Source of the DNA: Macrocystis pyrifera | Taxonomy: Eukaryota; Sar; Phaeophyceae; Laminariales; Laminariaceae | Reading direction: 5' to 3' | DNA: 64,000 bases | Assembly: GCA_031763025.1 (NCBI GenBank) | Contig: JASSKH010000003.1 | Coordinates: forward strand, 9,427,734-9,491,733 | In this document: piece by piece, positions 12,301 through 23,292 of the stretch | Position numbering within the stretch: position 1 is the stretch's first letter | How the letters are laid out: every line of letters begins with the position of its first letter | Position numbers and translations under genes: made by a program | The notes under the pieces: generated by a model | What the model was told of the DNA's origin: nothing | Databases searched by the model: none | What the model saw: the letters and a program-made list of their open reading frames with translations, nothing else

Positions 12301-12818
12301 ACACAATTCCCATTGCAATGTGGGAGAAAGGATCTTGAGGTTGGTGGGCTGTTCAGTTATTTTGGTTCCTGTTGGGATCAAGGTACGGGCGAAGACACAA
12401 CCCATAACCCATACTCTGTATTTTTTATAAATTTTGATTTACGTCAGCTGTGAGTTCGACTCATGTATTTTTTTATAAATTTTGAAATACGTCAGCTGTG
12501 AGTTCGACTGATTAATTAGTTGATACTCAACTTTGAAAGCTGCGTAATACGCCTCGTCTATGTTCCATTTTTACCGAATTTTTACAAGTATTGTGATAAA
12601 CCGAGCGCGCGTATTCTATATATATATATGTGATTCCTTTGTCAAAGATATAGGCCAGCGGCTCCCCTGGATGCTGCCCGGGTCAACAGGACAATTTTAA
12701 TTAATCATTCTGCGCACTGATACTATATAACCCGAATTATTTAAAAGTACGCACGACGTACTATAATTTAGAGTTTTTTTGCAGAAGAAGCAAAATAGTA
12801 TGTCTCGTATTATTTTTA
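12301..12818. other. AT-rich intergenic, small tandem duplication
   Basis: No gene is seen. A ~47-bp tandem duplication at about 12423-12510 repeats TTTTTATAAATTTTGA and TACGTCAGCTGTGAGTTCGA. A short (TA)n stretch is near 12617. Confidence 0.5.
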
Positions 12819-12928
12819 TTACGGGGGTCCATAGTTAACGGGACCAAAATGTTGTTAGTAAAAATAGGTAAATAGGTAGGTTTTTATGTATACCATAGCT
12901 AGGTCCTGTTAACTATGGACCCCCGTAA
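12819..12928. mobile_element. Palindromic MITE copy 1
   Basis: TTACGGGGGTCCATAGTTAA at one end and its inverse complement at the other, with an AT-rich centre containing AAAAATAGGTAAATAGG. Length is about 110 bp. Same family as the copies at 20651, 28277, 36333, 39408, 40588, 42539, 42867, 52085, 55652, 56894, 57817, 59018 and 62692. Confidence 0.9.
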
Positions 12929-13440
12929 TGGTTAAAAAAAAAATCGTCTTTCATACGGCAGCAATACGCTACTGCGATACCAGATATCAGGTCTTATTTT
13001 TGGTACAGCTAGTAACTCCATAAAAACAGGAATATATTGTATGTGTATTTCGGCTTTCATACGTACGGCAGCAGCAAAAAAAAAAAAAAAAAAACACCTT
13101 TATTTCCACTCCGAACACATCCGCGTGCATCTTTGCCATCCATGAGATAGATGCGTGCCGCCCTGATACACGTATGGCCAGAGAATGTGAAATTCAGGTT
13201 TGCAAAGGCGCTTTGAAGATTGGGGCTCGTTGACACCCTTGCTTGCGTGCCCGAGTTTTCGTGCGTGTACAGCAAGACGAACGAAATCATACCATATGCT
13301 CCAAGTTATTTTGGTGGGTTGTTGTGGGTTGCGTTCGTGTTGGGTTCGGATTTTCTGCGTAGGGTCGGGGCTTCCCTGTCAACCCACCACACTTGCGAAT
13401 AACTGTAAGCGCGGGTTCCTGACGACACTAGATGTCTTAG

Positions 13441-14229
13441 ATGGTGAAGCAAAACTCGCACGTCCACGTCCTTTCCTGCGTCCAGGACTACTACTACTTT
13501 GAACACGTTCAACGTATACTTTGTTTGAACATTGTACGGAGTATTGCCCTGTTGCCTGTTGTCCTATCAGTTCTACCACTGCGCACTTGTAATGCTGGTG
13601 CTATCCTGACATGTTCATCCCTACTCCCACTCCCTCCTTTTTCGTATCGGTTGTCGTACGTTTCGCAAGGAGTCTCCAAGAGGAGGTCTTGGATTATTTA
13701 CCCTGGCGGAAATGAGGCCCGACGAGTTTCCGGCCATCCGGCGATGGGCACTTTCATGTTTGACGGAGAAGCCAAAGTAGAGGAGGCGATGTTGAAGGAT
13801 GGCGTACCTCGGTACGAGGTTTGCGAAAGGGGTCAATTCCTCAAGATGCTGGAGTCGTGGGAGATCTCCAACGAAGGTGCTACCTTATACTTGGAGCCCG
13901 ACCCCGTGAGCTTCATGTACTATCTGAAGTCATCCGACCCGCGCATAGAGGATACGAACGTACAGCCGAGCAGTGCTTTCGTAGCCCACGATGCCGCCCT
14001 TCTAGACCATGCCACAACGAAGTCCCTATTAAGAAATGCCAACGAAGGCGTAGTGTTCAAACTAACACGTGTAATCCAGAAGGGGAAGAGTTGCTGGGTT
14101 TTAATACTTTCTAAGGGTTTCAAAGCCGTCGCAGGTGCACGCTCCGAGGGTGTCGATGACGCGGGTGGTGGTTATCCGTGTTTTCGTCAGATTGAGTGTC
14201 TAGCATTTGATTCAGTGTTAGCTTTTTAA
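13441..14229 (+). pseudogene. Unrecognised ORF in left fold-back arm
   Basis: A 262-codon frame whose later half is shared with an inverted copy in the right arm. The shared part includes VEEAMLKDGVPRYEVCERGQ, LKMLESWEISNEGATLYLEP and SDPRIEDTNVQPSSAFVAHD. I do not recognise the family. Upstream of the shared block, the two arms keep a common peptide (EMRPDE-PAI) only in a different frame, so each copy has its own frameshift. The ends of the frame look non-coding. Probably a decayed element gene or a captured host fragment. Confidence 0.4.
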
Positions 14230-14440
14230 TAGGAACAAATAGTTTCCAAGTGTTCCATTTATTGATTGGAAACCGAGACACCTGAATGGTGAACAATGCA
14301 AGCACTATGTTTGTACATTCCACTACTTTTTGTATATAATAATCAAATTTTGAAATAATAATGTGATGATGCTCTCTGTATGAAGGTACTATTTACGTCA
14401 TTAATTGGCGAAACACTATCGGTATGATTGGTGCAATTCG
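14180..14440 (+). repeat. Dispersed direct repeat, copy 2
   Basis: Near-identical in the same orientation to 421-688. It forms the start of the loop between the fold-back arms. Confidence 0.8.
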
Positions 14441-15051
14441 GAGGTTCTGTTTTTTTTGCCCTTCTATGTTTGTTTGAGGTGTCTTGAAACTTTTGGTTTT
14501 CTCTCTCGTACGTCGTATTGTTTCGAGCGAATGCGAGTGAGCGAGCTTCCAATTTGTACGGGTAACAATTCGGAGGTTTCCTGAAGCGTCCCCACTCTCT
14601 GGGACTGCGCACCCTAAACATAATAAATCACCGCACATGTTAAGTCTTGATAACTTCGGGCATTTGCAAAGATGGGCAGAAGAACAAAAAAAAAAACATT
14701 ATAGCTTGTATTGTATTGATGCCCCCGTCGCCTTCCCAGAAACTAGTTTAGCACGATTTTTACCATGCAACACGTCGAAAACACGAAAACAACGAAAAGC
14801 CCAAAACTACAGCACAGGAAAGCGAAATAAATCTAAGGCTCACTAGAAATACGGGGGAGTCACCTAAAAAGACCATAGTCCCCCTTATTCTGCTCGCTAT
14901 TTGTCGGCAGAAAGACGTTCTATTTCTTCAAGGAACGTAGTCAGGGTCCCCACCACCCTCGCCCTCGGACCCACCGCCGCCCCCTATTTTGGAACCACCA
15001 CCCGCGTCATCGACACCCTCGGAGCGTGCACCTGCGACGCCTTTGAAACCC

Positions 15052-15642
15052 TTAGAACGTATAAAAACCCAGCAATTCTTCCCCCTTCCGGATTACAAGT
15101 GTTAGTTTGAACATTACGCCTTCGTTGGCATTTCTTAATAGGGACTTCGTTGTGGTATGGTCAAGAAGGGCGGCATCGTGGGCTACGAAAGCACTGCTCG
15201 GCTGCACGTTCGTATCCTCTATGCGCGGGTCGGATGACTTCAGATAGTACATGAAGCTCACGGGGTCGGGCTCCAAGTATAAGGTAGCACCTTCGTTGGA
15301 GATCTCCCACGACTCCAGCATCTTGAGGAACTGACCCCTTTCGCAAACCTCGTACCGAGGTACGCCATCCTTCAACATCGCCTCCTCTACTTGGGCTTCT
15401 ACAACACGAAAGTACCCATCAAATGGATGGCCGGAATCTCGTCGGGCCTCATTTCCGCCAGGCAGGGCAAAATCATTCCAAGACCTCCTCTTGGAGACTC
15501 CTTGCAAAACGTACGACAGCCGATACGAAAAAGGAGGGAGTGGGAGTAGGGATGAACATGTCAGGATAGCACCAGCGTTACAAGCGCGCAGTGGTAGAAC
15601 CAATAGGACAACAGGGCAATACTCCGTATAATGTTTAAACAA
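15052..15642 (-). pseudogene. Unrecognised ORF in right fold-back arm
   Basis: Inverted copy of the left-arm frame, 196 codons, keeping VEEAMLKDGVPRYEVCERGQ and the following ~90 residues almost unchanged. The block just upstream differs by indels (GHPFDGYFRVVEAQ here against GHPAMGTFMFDGEAK in the left arm). Function unknown. Confidence 0.4.
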
Positions 15643-16094
15643 AGTATACGTTGAACGTGTTCAAAGTAGTAGTAGTCCTGGACGCAGGAAAGGACGTGGA
15701 CGTGCGAGTTGTGCTTCACCATCTAAGACATCTAGTGTCGTCAGGTACCTGCGCTTACGGTTATTCGTAAGTAAGTGTGATGGGTTGACAGGTAAGCCCC
15801 GACCCTACGCAGAAAATCCGAACCCAACACGAACGCAACCCACATCAACCCACCAAAATAACTTGGAGCATATGGTATGATTTCGTTCGTCTTGCTGTAC
15901 ACGCACGAAAACTCGGGCACGCAAGCAAGGGTGTCAACGAACCTCAATCTTCAAAAGCGCCTTTGTAAACCTGAATTTCACATTCTCTGGTCATACGTGT
16001 ATCAGGGCGGCACGCATCTATCTCATGGATGGCAAAGATGCACGCGGATGTGTTCGGAGTGGAAATAAAGGGGGGGGGGGGGGGGGGGGGGGGA

Positions 16095-17525
16095 GGGCTA
16101 GCAGTAGTCGGTCCCTAGGTCCATACTGCCTTAAACTTGTTTGGCCTTGCACAGAATGTTGAATTTCCCAAGTTCTGAAATATCTCCTACTTTTCCTGTG
16201 TCTTAAAAAAGAAAGTTGAAAATCTGGGGGAAAAAAACTCTCCGATCAGAAAGGCAGAAAGGTCTCCTGTCGTTTAATCAGCGTTGTTGAAAGCAATATG
16301 CGACCCTTCGACGAAGACGTACGTACGGGACCAGGTATGTTGGAGCAGGAACTTGCGATCTTCCAAAGGCGAGGAGGGTTGTCGCTCGCTTCGAATAGCT
16401 ACAGGGGTTCAAGATGCATCTACGACAGTCGACTATTCAGGGTGGGCTAATGTGATGGAGTAGCATATTCACGTAGAGGAACGTATATATATCCGCATGC
16501 GAATTTTATATGGTTGCACGTACGAGCTCTTTGGGCATGTACCAGTATACGAACCTTATATGGTTACACGTAGCGTTTCGGAACATACCCGTATGTATGC
16601 GAATCGTACATGGCGATGCGTAGCGCTTTTTGGGAACATTCAGTGGAGCCAGTCTAGAAACCCGCTTGTGAGCAAAACATTCTGTTATAGTTAGGAAATG
16701 TTCTTCATGACTTACATCCCGGTAGACTACCTGCATACAGGTTAGTTTTGGTCTACGTCTGGGCTGAGCTGTGTTCGCGACGAAGCCCAACTCGCTCACT
16801 CGAGTTTTCTCTCTCCCTCAACTCACTTGTGGAGCAACGATAAGAGGATCGTGAGCTGCAAGCAGAGTTCCCTATCCAGCGTTCTCTTCCCAATATGGAT
16901 ATATATCACGCTCACACCCCCCATGAAATCCACTCGGTGTCGTGATTTATTAAGTAGTACGACACTGGTGTCGTATACAAGGGACACCGGTGTCCTTATA
17001 TACGACACCACGCCACGTTTTGCGGCGCACTCTCCAGATTTTACTTGATCAGATGTGTGTTGCTACCAGGTATGCGTGTAGGGTTATGATGGAAGCCATC
17101 ACGAAGCCAACCCAACGCGGGCAATCCTCGAAGAGATATTTGCTTGCAGAGTGTACGAGAAGCAGAACGCTCATCATGCTGATGCCGTGGATAACAAGCT
17201 CGGTATACAAGGGGCGTGTTGGCGGCACATGCCGCAAGGGAGGGACAACAAAAGGTATGTGAGCATGGCGTAAGCCATATCAATTGCATCAATCCGTGAG
17301 ATATGATATGCCGTTCGACTGCCGAAAAATCATGGGGACCCTCTCGCGGATTTCAACACTTGGGAAACGACATCGTACCTGGTAGTAGGTAATTAATTGT
17401 TTCCTCACAAGCTTTTACACAGGAGCCGGACAATTGAGAACTCCTGCCGGTTCCCCCCTCTCTACTCGTACCGATGCAAACATTGTACTGTAGCATTACG
17501 GGTGTCAATACTACTACTACTACTG

Positions 17526-17584
<59 letters not shown>

Positions 17585-18066
17585 ACTACTACCACAACAC
17601 TTGCTATGCTGTTGGCGCGAGTATAAGTGGGGTTTCGTCGTCAATACTGGTACATGTATAACATGCCTGGTACCATCTTGTACCTAAGCTTCCGCATACA
17701 TACAATAATTCCGCCAAGTTGTGCATTGTTTTGTTGTGCTCCCTGCGTTGAGCGGCACCCCGAAATATGACATTCGAAGCGAGCGACAACCCTCCTCGCC
17801 TTTGGAAGATCGCAAGTTCCTGCTCCTACATACCTGGTCCCGTACGTACGTGTTCGTCGAAGGGTCGCGTATTGCCTTCAACAACGCTGATTAAACGACA
17901 GGAGACCTTTCTGATCGGAGAGTTTTTTTCCCCCAGACTTTCCACTTTTTGTAAACACAGGAACAGTTAGGAGATATGTCAGAACTCGGGAAATTCAACA
18001 TTCTGTGCAATGCTAAACAAGGAGTTGTAAGGCAGTATGGACCTAGGGACCGACTACTGCTAGCAG
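16095..18066. repeat. Second inverted repeat (~300-bp arms, 1.37-kb loop)
   Basis: The arm at 16095-16402 (GCTAGCAGTAGTCGGTCCCT) is the inverse complement of 17768-18066, about 90% alike by eye. It abuts the poly(G) run that closes the fold-back element at 16071-16094. The loop contains near-palindromes such as GACACCGGTGTCC near 16984 and a triplet microsatellite. No gene is seen. Confidence 0.75.
17505..17592 (+). repeat. (CTA/CTG)n triplet microsatellite
   Basis: About 29 triplets, changing from CTA to CTG and back. It produces spurious poly-Leu and poly-Ser frames. Confidence 0.95.
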
Positions 18067-19680
18067 GTGGGCGCATTTTTTCAGATATTCTGCCCCGTGA
18101 AGCAAAAAAACTTGAAATTAGAACCAGGTACAGGATAAGGTTTTGAGGCACCTCTCTCTCAGGAATTGATTGTTCAAGGCAAATAAATGAAAAAAAATGC
18201 GCGTTCAAAAGGCACATTCAGGCGTTCAGACTTTTCGCCTGAATGTTCCTGAATCTCAAGTTTTTATTTTCTTTTAGTCGCCTGAGGCGCGCCTGAAAAC
18301 GTACGTACGTGTGCCTAGAAGCACCTGCGACGTCGCGGAAAGGCAAGGACCTACAGGCGAACGGCATAGCGCATATACCATTTGTACCGCATTACACCGC
18401 ATCCATTTGATTGATTTGCACCGCAAATTTTGTGAAATGCACCGCGCTCCACGCCGCATTGCATCCATCGAATCCTCCAACGGATTGATAAAAATCGACC
18501 GACCGCGGACCCCCAACAACAAAACGTCAACCAACCTGTCCTCCGCGCCGCTGAGCTCTTGAGGGGACGGAGGATCTCAAAGGAATGTTTCGTGGAGTAG
18601 GCGCTCGTCGTAGGCGTTGCGCGCAAGTATGCATACGACTTGGCAATAGAGCATGACATGTAGGCGTGCTTCGAATCTTAAGATAAAACACCGCAACTCA
18701 AGTTTCAACCAATTTAGTTTTCTTTCTTTTTTTCTCTTTTTTTGCACCCCAAGTTTCGACCAAATTCGACCACCGCAGCACATGTAAGTCGAGGTGTAGG
18801 GACTCTGTTGAGAAAGCGCGGAAGGCCAGTCTGAAGAGAATCACGAGCTGCTGTAGGTGAAGTCCTCTTGGGTCATACCCCGATCTCTGGTGGGCACGAA
18901 TCAGCCGAAAGTACACAGACGCAGCGTGTCAGAACAACCAGCGTCCCCGGTTTGTGTTCCGACAAAACATACCTGGTTCGTATAGATATTTGGAGTCACC
19001 CTGAAACAAGGGGGGGGGGCGTGGAGGGGGAGTGATGCGCTCACATTTGTTGCTTGCCTTAGCTATTTGACCATTGACCACGTATCCCTCGCGAGACGGA
19101 GCGCCGTTCCTACTCCTAATAGAGACACCGCCGTCAGTTGGGGGCTCGCTGCGCTGTTTCCATATATACATTCATACCGGTACGATACTTTTTGGTAATC
19201 TTATCCCTTTCCTGTTTCGCCGCCAGTGCCGACCACCCATCTCCTAGGATAGCCATCGTTTTCTAGCTACTGTAACTTCCAGGCATCTACTGTATGTAGT
19301 GTGCCAAACTTCTCCATGCCACATTCTTCTATTCTCCGGGGAGGGGGGGGGGTCCTCCGTGGTCTCCAAGTCCCTCCGGGACCCCCACCCCCATGCATAC
19401 ATCGCATCCCTGGTACATGCATTTTTTTTTTTTTTTTTTTTTTTTCATCATCACTTTTACTTTCCAGCCCACTCGTAGGAGGTTTTACCCTCGACGATCT
19501 TCTGGACAAGCCGTGGTCACAGGTGTCGTCCCTTCTCCCCCCCGGTACGTGCCTTTAGTTTTTATCGCGCACAGGGTTCAGCATTCCCACTGCTCGTCGA
19601 TTTTCATCGAATGTACAGCTAACTCACGCTCTCGCGCTTTCCGCTAATCAATTTTAGGCAAGAAAAAGTCCCTATGAGCA

Positions 19681-19754
19681 TGCACTCGGTGAGACTCGAA
19701 CTCACGAAATTGATCTTGATAGGCTCGCGGACCACCTACCAAGCCACCGGGGAC
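19681..19754 (-). other. tRNA-like sequence (pseudo-tRNA or SINE head)
   Basis: Read on the minus strand, 74 nt contain an A-box-like TGGCTTGGTAGGTGG, a weak D arm, and a perfect T arm (GTGAG-TTCGAGT-CTCAC) matching the B box. The acceptor stem is only partly paired and no anticodon stem forms. A working tRNA is therefore unlikely; a tRNA-derived relic is more probable. Confidence 0.4.
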
Positions 19755-20189
19755 GCCGGCTTAGCCACCAAGAACAGCCACGAGAGTTATTATACATGTA
19801 CGAACCTGTGATCAATAAAAGCGTCTAAACTACGGGGGAACATGCAGCAGCACAGACAGGTAACAGCAGCAGCAGTGGTCCCCTCTATAGTGCTGGCATG
19901 TGTGCGCCGGCCAAAAATGCACTACATCAAGAGCGGGCAGCCGACACTACTCCGCCCACTACCGAACTACTGGGTGAAATCCTCTCTGTACCAAGCGATA
20001 CCACAGGCACTTCGAGCATAGCGAGGCAACCGACACCACTCAATCGGCACTATAGAGGGACCAACCACTACTGCTGCTGTGATCAGAAACAAACGTGGTG
20101 CCTAAAACATATAGGGGGGGAGGGGGGGGGGGCTACACGTTGAATGAGTCCATCATGTGTCCTGATAACTACTGTGAAAATATCCCCCC

Positions 20190-20479
20190 CCTGCACCAGA
20201 AATTAAATCAATTCATTGATGCTGTTATCCATATGCAAGAAAATCCGCCTCAGCAGCGGATGCAGCTCACCCTTCATGCGACTCGCCCAACACCTAACGG
20301 CGCTTCGCGCTTGGTGCAAGCAATGTCTGCCTGGTCGGTGAAAACCCGACGTGCTCCGTCCCGGCATTGCAGGGATGCGAGGGTCTATGGTCATACGACT
20401 ACGGCCATGCATGATAACAAGTACACCCCCCCCCCCTCTACGGCCATGCATAAGATCGAGTACATCTCTCCTATCGAGT

Positions 20480-20510
<31 letters not shown>
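20190..20510 (+). mobile_element. SINE-like poly(C)-tailed repeat, copy 1
   Basis: The ~290-bp unit contains GATGCAGCTCACCCTTCATG, GGCGCTTCGCGCTTGGTGCA, CTGGTCGGTGAAAACCCGAC and TACGACTACGGCCATGCATG. It ends GAGTAC followed by 30 C. An internal partial duplication of the 3' end (GGCCATGCAT-GAGTAC) precedes the final tail. Confidence 0.85.
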
Positions 20511-20512
<2 letters not shown>

Positions 20513-20650
20513 AACACGTAGGAAAAGCGTACAACTATCATACCGTACAGCTCGATACCACTCTCTCTCCCCGCAAAATACGAGGGCTATTCGTTCACTA
20601 ACATTAAGTAAAGACGACTCTCTTATTTTGGGACTGAGTGGTATCTACTA

Positions 20651-20755
20651 TTACGGGGGGCCATAGTAAACAGGACCAAATATTTCTAGTAAAAATAGGG
20701 AAATATATAGGTTTTTATGTATACCATAGGTTCTATTTACTATGGTCCTCCGTAA
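20651..20755. mobile_element. Palindromic MITE copy 2
   Basis: TTACGGGGGGCCATAGTAAA and an inverted partner ending CCTCCGTAA, with an AT-rich centre. Confidence 0.88.
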
Positions 20756-20917
20756 CACCAGGCCAGATACTAATATTTGCACGTCGGAAGACGTAAGTAA
20801 GTTTTTGCCCTATACCCCCACGGGACGGGTTGCTAGGTGCGACCGATACACTTCGACAATCGTCATTTCTTCCGGGGCTCTTCACGGGTGGGGTCAGGAT
20901 TTTTTTCGAAATCTCAC

Positions 20918-21020
20918 GGGTCGGGTCGGGTCGGGTCGGGCCGGTTCAGGTTGGGTCAGGCGGTTTTCAAAGTATCACAGATCGGATCTGACCCGACCCG
21001 ACCCGACCCGACCCGACCCG
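20918..21020. repeat. Inverted GGGTC / GACCC pentanucleotide hairpin
   Basis: (GGGTC)n near 20920-20940 faces (GACCC)n at about 20990-21020 across a ~45-bp loop, so transcripts of either strand could fold strongly. The element lies 100-200 bp beyond the stop codon of the minus-strand oxygenase. Confidence 0.8.
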
Positions 21021-21117
21021 CGAGGTTAGACTCGACACGTGAACAAACAGCCCACTCTTTTCCCCGACGTTTCCGCCCTCTAAAGTTCCAACCCCAAGGG
21101 GCGGATGAGTGGACGAG

Positions 21118-21256
21118 TCAATAGTACGAGGCATTCGTAGCTTCCGTGAAATCCCCAAAGCACATCCCGGGGCGAAGTCGTTCGGCGATCGGGGCGGCCT
21201 GCTTGGGAAGGAGGCTAGCCGAATGCAGGGAACGCGTTGAGTCCAGCTTCGCGCCC
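21118..21256 (-). CDS. Oxygenase exon 8 (C-terminus and stop)
   Basis: Acceptor CGCCCAG. Encodes LLPKQAAPIAERLRPGMCFG and DFTEATNASYY, then TGA. It completes the open frame exactly in phase. Confidence 0.9.
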
Positions 21257-22575
21257 CTGGGCGAGAAACGAAACAAGAGATCGAAGCAGTTGAAAAGGTC
21301 GGAGTAAAACGAAAAAGCGAAAGCAAAACAAGTCGAAGCAGGTCACAGTGCGATTTCAACCGTATACGAGGTAAATCAACACTCGCCGACGCAGATAGAT
21401 GGCAAACGGAAGCAGGTTGAAGCGATGAAGCAACGCAAAGATTGCGGGGACCGCACCGAAGCAACACAACGCGAAGCAGAGCAGATCGAAGCAAAGCAAA
21501 GTAAAGTAGAGTAAAGCAGAGCGAAACAAAGCAACGCAAAAGTAGAGGAAACCAAAAGCAAAGCAAAGCGAGCAAAGCTAAGCATTGCGCAGCAAGAGCT
21601 AAGCAGAGAGAAGTAAAGAAGAACGCAACAGAAGAACTACGCCAAGAGGAGCAGCGAAAAGAGAACTAAAGCAAAGCGAAGCAGCTCAAAGCAAACTAAA
21701 ACACAGCGCAACGCAACGAAACGCAAAACAAAACCAAAACCAAAACCAAAACCAAAACCAAAAGCACACGCAACGCAACGCGAAGCAGATCAAAGCTTCA
21801 AGCTAACCAGAACAGAGCGAGGTAGGCCAAGGAGATCAGAGCGAAACACAAGTACGTACGGCACCCACATACACACCCACCCACCCACCCACCCGTGTGT
21901 CAATCACGGAGCGAGCGACCTCAGCACCACGGCACGTTTCATACCTCTCGGTGGGGGTTGTAGGAGCTGTATGAACTGTATGAGCTATACGATCTGTAAA
22001 ACGTGTACGATCTGTATGAGTGGTACATAGACATGAGTCAAGACGGCAGACGGACGACGCGACGCCGCCGCAAGATGCGACAAACAACAACAGTCACAAA
22101 AAGGAAAATTGAAAAACAAAAAATTAGAGCAGCCACCATCATCATGCGGAGCGCCAGCGTGTCATTAAACAAAAGGTCGGCGCAACCGCGACCGCTTCGC
22201 GAGCGAACGAACGCGCGGTACGATCTACATCTGTAACGTTTTTTTTTTTTTGTCGCTGACCTCGGGACGTCCATGCTTTCCCCCCACTCTGGCTGCATGA
22301 ACACGGCGAACGCTTCTCTGCTCACGCCTATTGCGGGAGGGGTGCGCCAGAGGACCAGTCGATGACGGACGGAAACAAAAATAGATGAGCGAGTGGTCGG
22401 GTTTATTGGTGTCGTTGGTTTCGAAAAAAAAAAAAAAGGGAGCAGAAAAACGCCTCACCGCGAAATGAGACCAGGACGAGTAACGGTGCGTAGCGCATAT
22501 CAAGCACCGTCTTAGATTCGACAAAACGGTTCGTGGTGGACACAACCCCCCCCCCTCTCCCCACCCCTCTCCCAT

Positions 22576-22623
<48 letters not shown>

Positions 22624-23228
22624 CCCAAATCCCCGGCATTCCTTCCCCCCCCCCCCCGCATCCATTCCGGTTCTGCCACCGCTCGGAGATGTCGCCCCTC
22701 CCCCTTCTCTCCCTCTCTCCCCCTCCTCTTCTCCCCTCTCCCTCCCCCAATACAGCATGGACTATCCATCATGGAAATCGATAGATATCTTCTTATTTCC
22801 TTCTTTGCCCCTCCCCCCCCCCCTCCCCAAGCTTCCCCCTCCTCCCTTGTCACCTGTCTGGGTAGTTGATCTCACGGCATGGGGCGTGGCCTGTAGTGCT
22901 CCACCCGAGTGGACCTGTGTGGTCTCGCCTATCTGAAACAGCAGGCAGCTCGATGGCGACTCCCCCGGCGGCAGCGTGGCCTTGACCAGCGCCCCCTGCG
23001 AGGGTTTACAAGTGAAGTGAAGGCATTTCGGGGGGGGGGGGGGGGGGAGGGAGGGTACTCGATATTACGCATGGCGGTAGCCGTATGACCTTAAGCCCTC
23101 GCATCCCTACAATGCCAGGAAGGAGCACGTCGGGTTTTCACCGACCACAGGCAAACATTGACTACACCAAGCGCTGCAAAGCACTGTGGGGCGTTGGGCG
23201 AGTCGCATGAAGAAGGGGCGAACGAGGA

Positions 23229-23292
<64 letters not shown>

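Larger units (their letters stand above)
13097..16071. mobile_element. Large fold-back element (two ~1.08-kb inverted arms)
   Basis: The left arm (13097-14173) and right arm (14993-16071) are near-identical inverse complements around an ~820-bp loop. Outer ends read CCTTTATTTCCACTCCG and its complement, next to poly(A) on the left and poly(G) on the right. The loop carries copy 2 of the direct repeat first seen at 421-688. Each arm carries the same open-frame remnant. The structure resembles a Foldback-type transposon or an inverted duplication. No transposase is recognised. Confidence 0.85.
18067..21117. other. Intergenic region downstream of the oxygenase gene
   Basis: No coding exon is supported. 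It contains a tRNA-like sequence (19681-19754), a SINE-like repeat (20190-20510), a MITE (20651-20755) and an inverted GGGTC/GACCC pentanucleotide hairpin (about 20918-21020). The last lies within 200 bp of the oxygenase stop codon and so falls in the likely 3' untranslated or termination region. Confidence 0.5.

Noticed and set aside
20095..20601. Recurrent protein-like peptide ([22 protein letters not shown]) seen in many frames of the window
   Set aside because: It is a translation of the SINE-like repeat, present in both orientations and several frames, not a conserved protein.
22225..22853. Gly-, Pro- and Arg-rich open frames around C/G runs
   Set aside because: They arise from poly(C)/poly(G) and C/T-rich intron DNA; the only coding parts here are oxygenase exons 6 and 7, in other frames.
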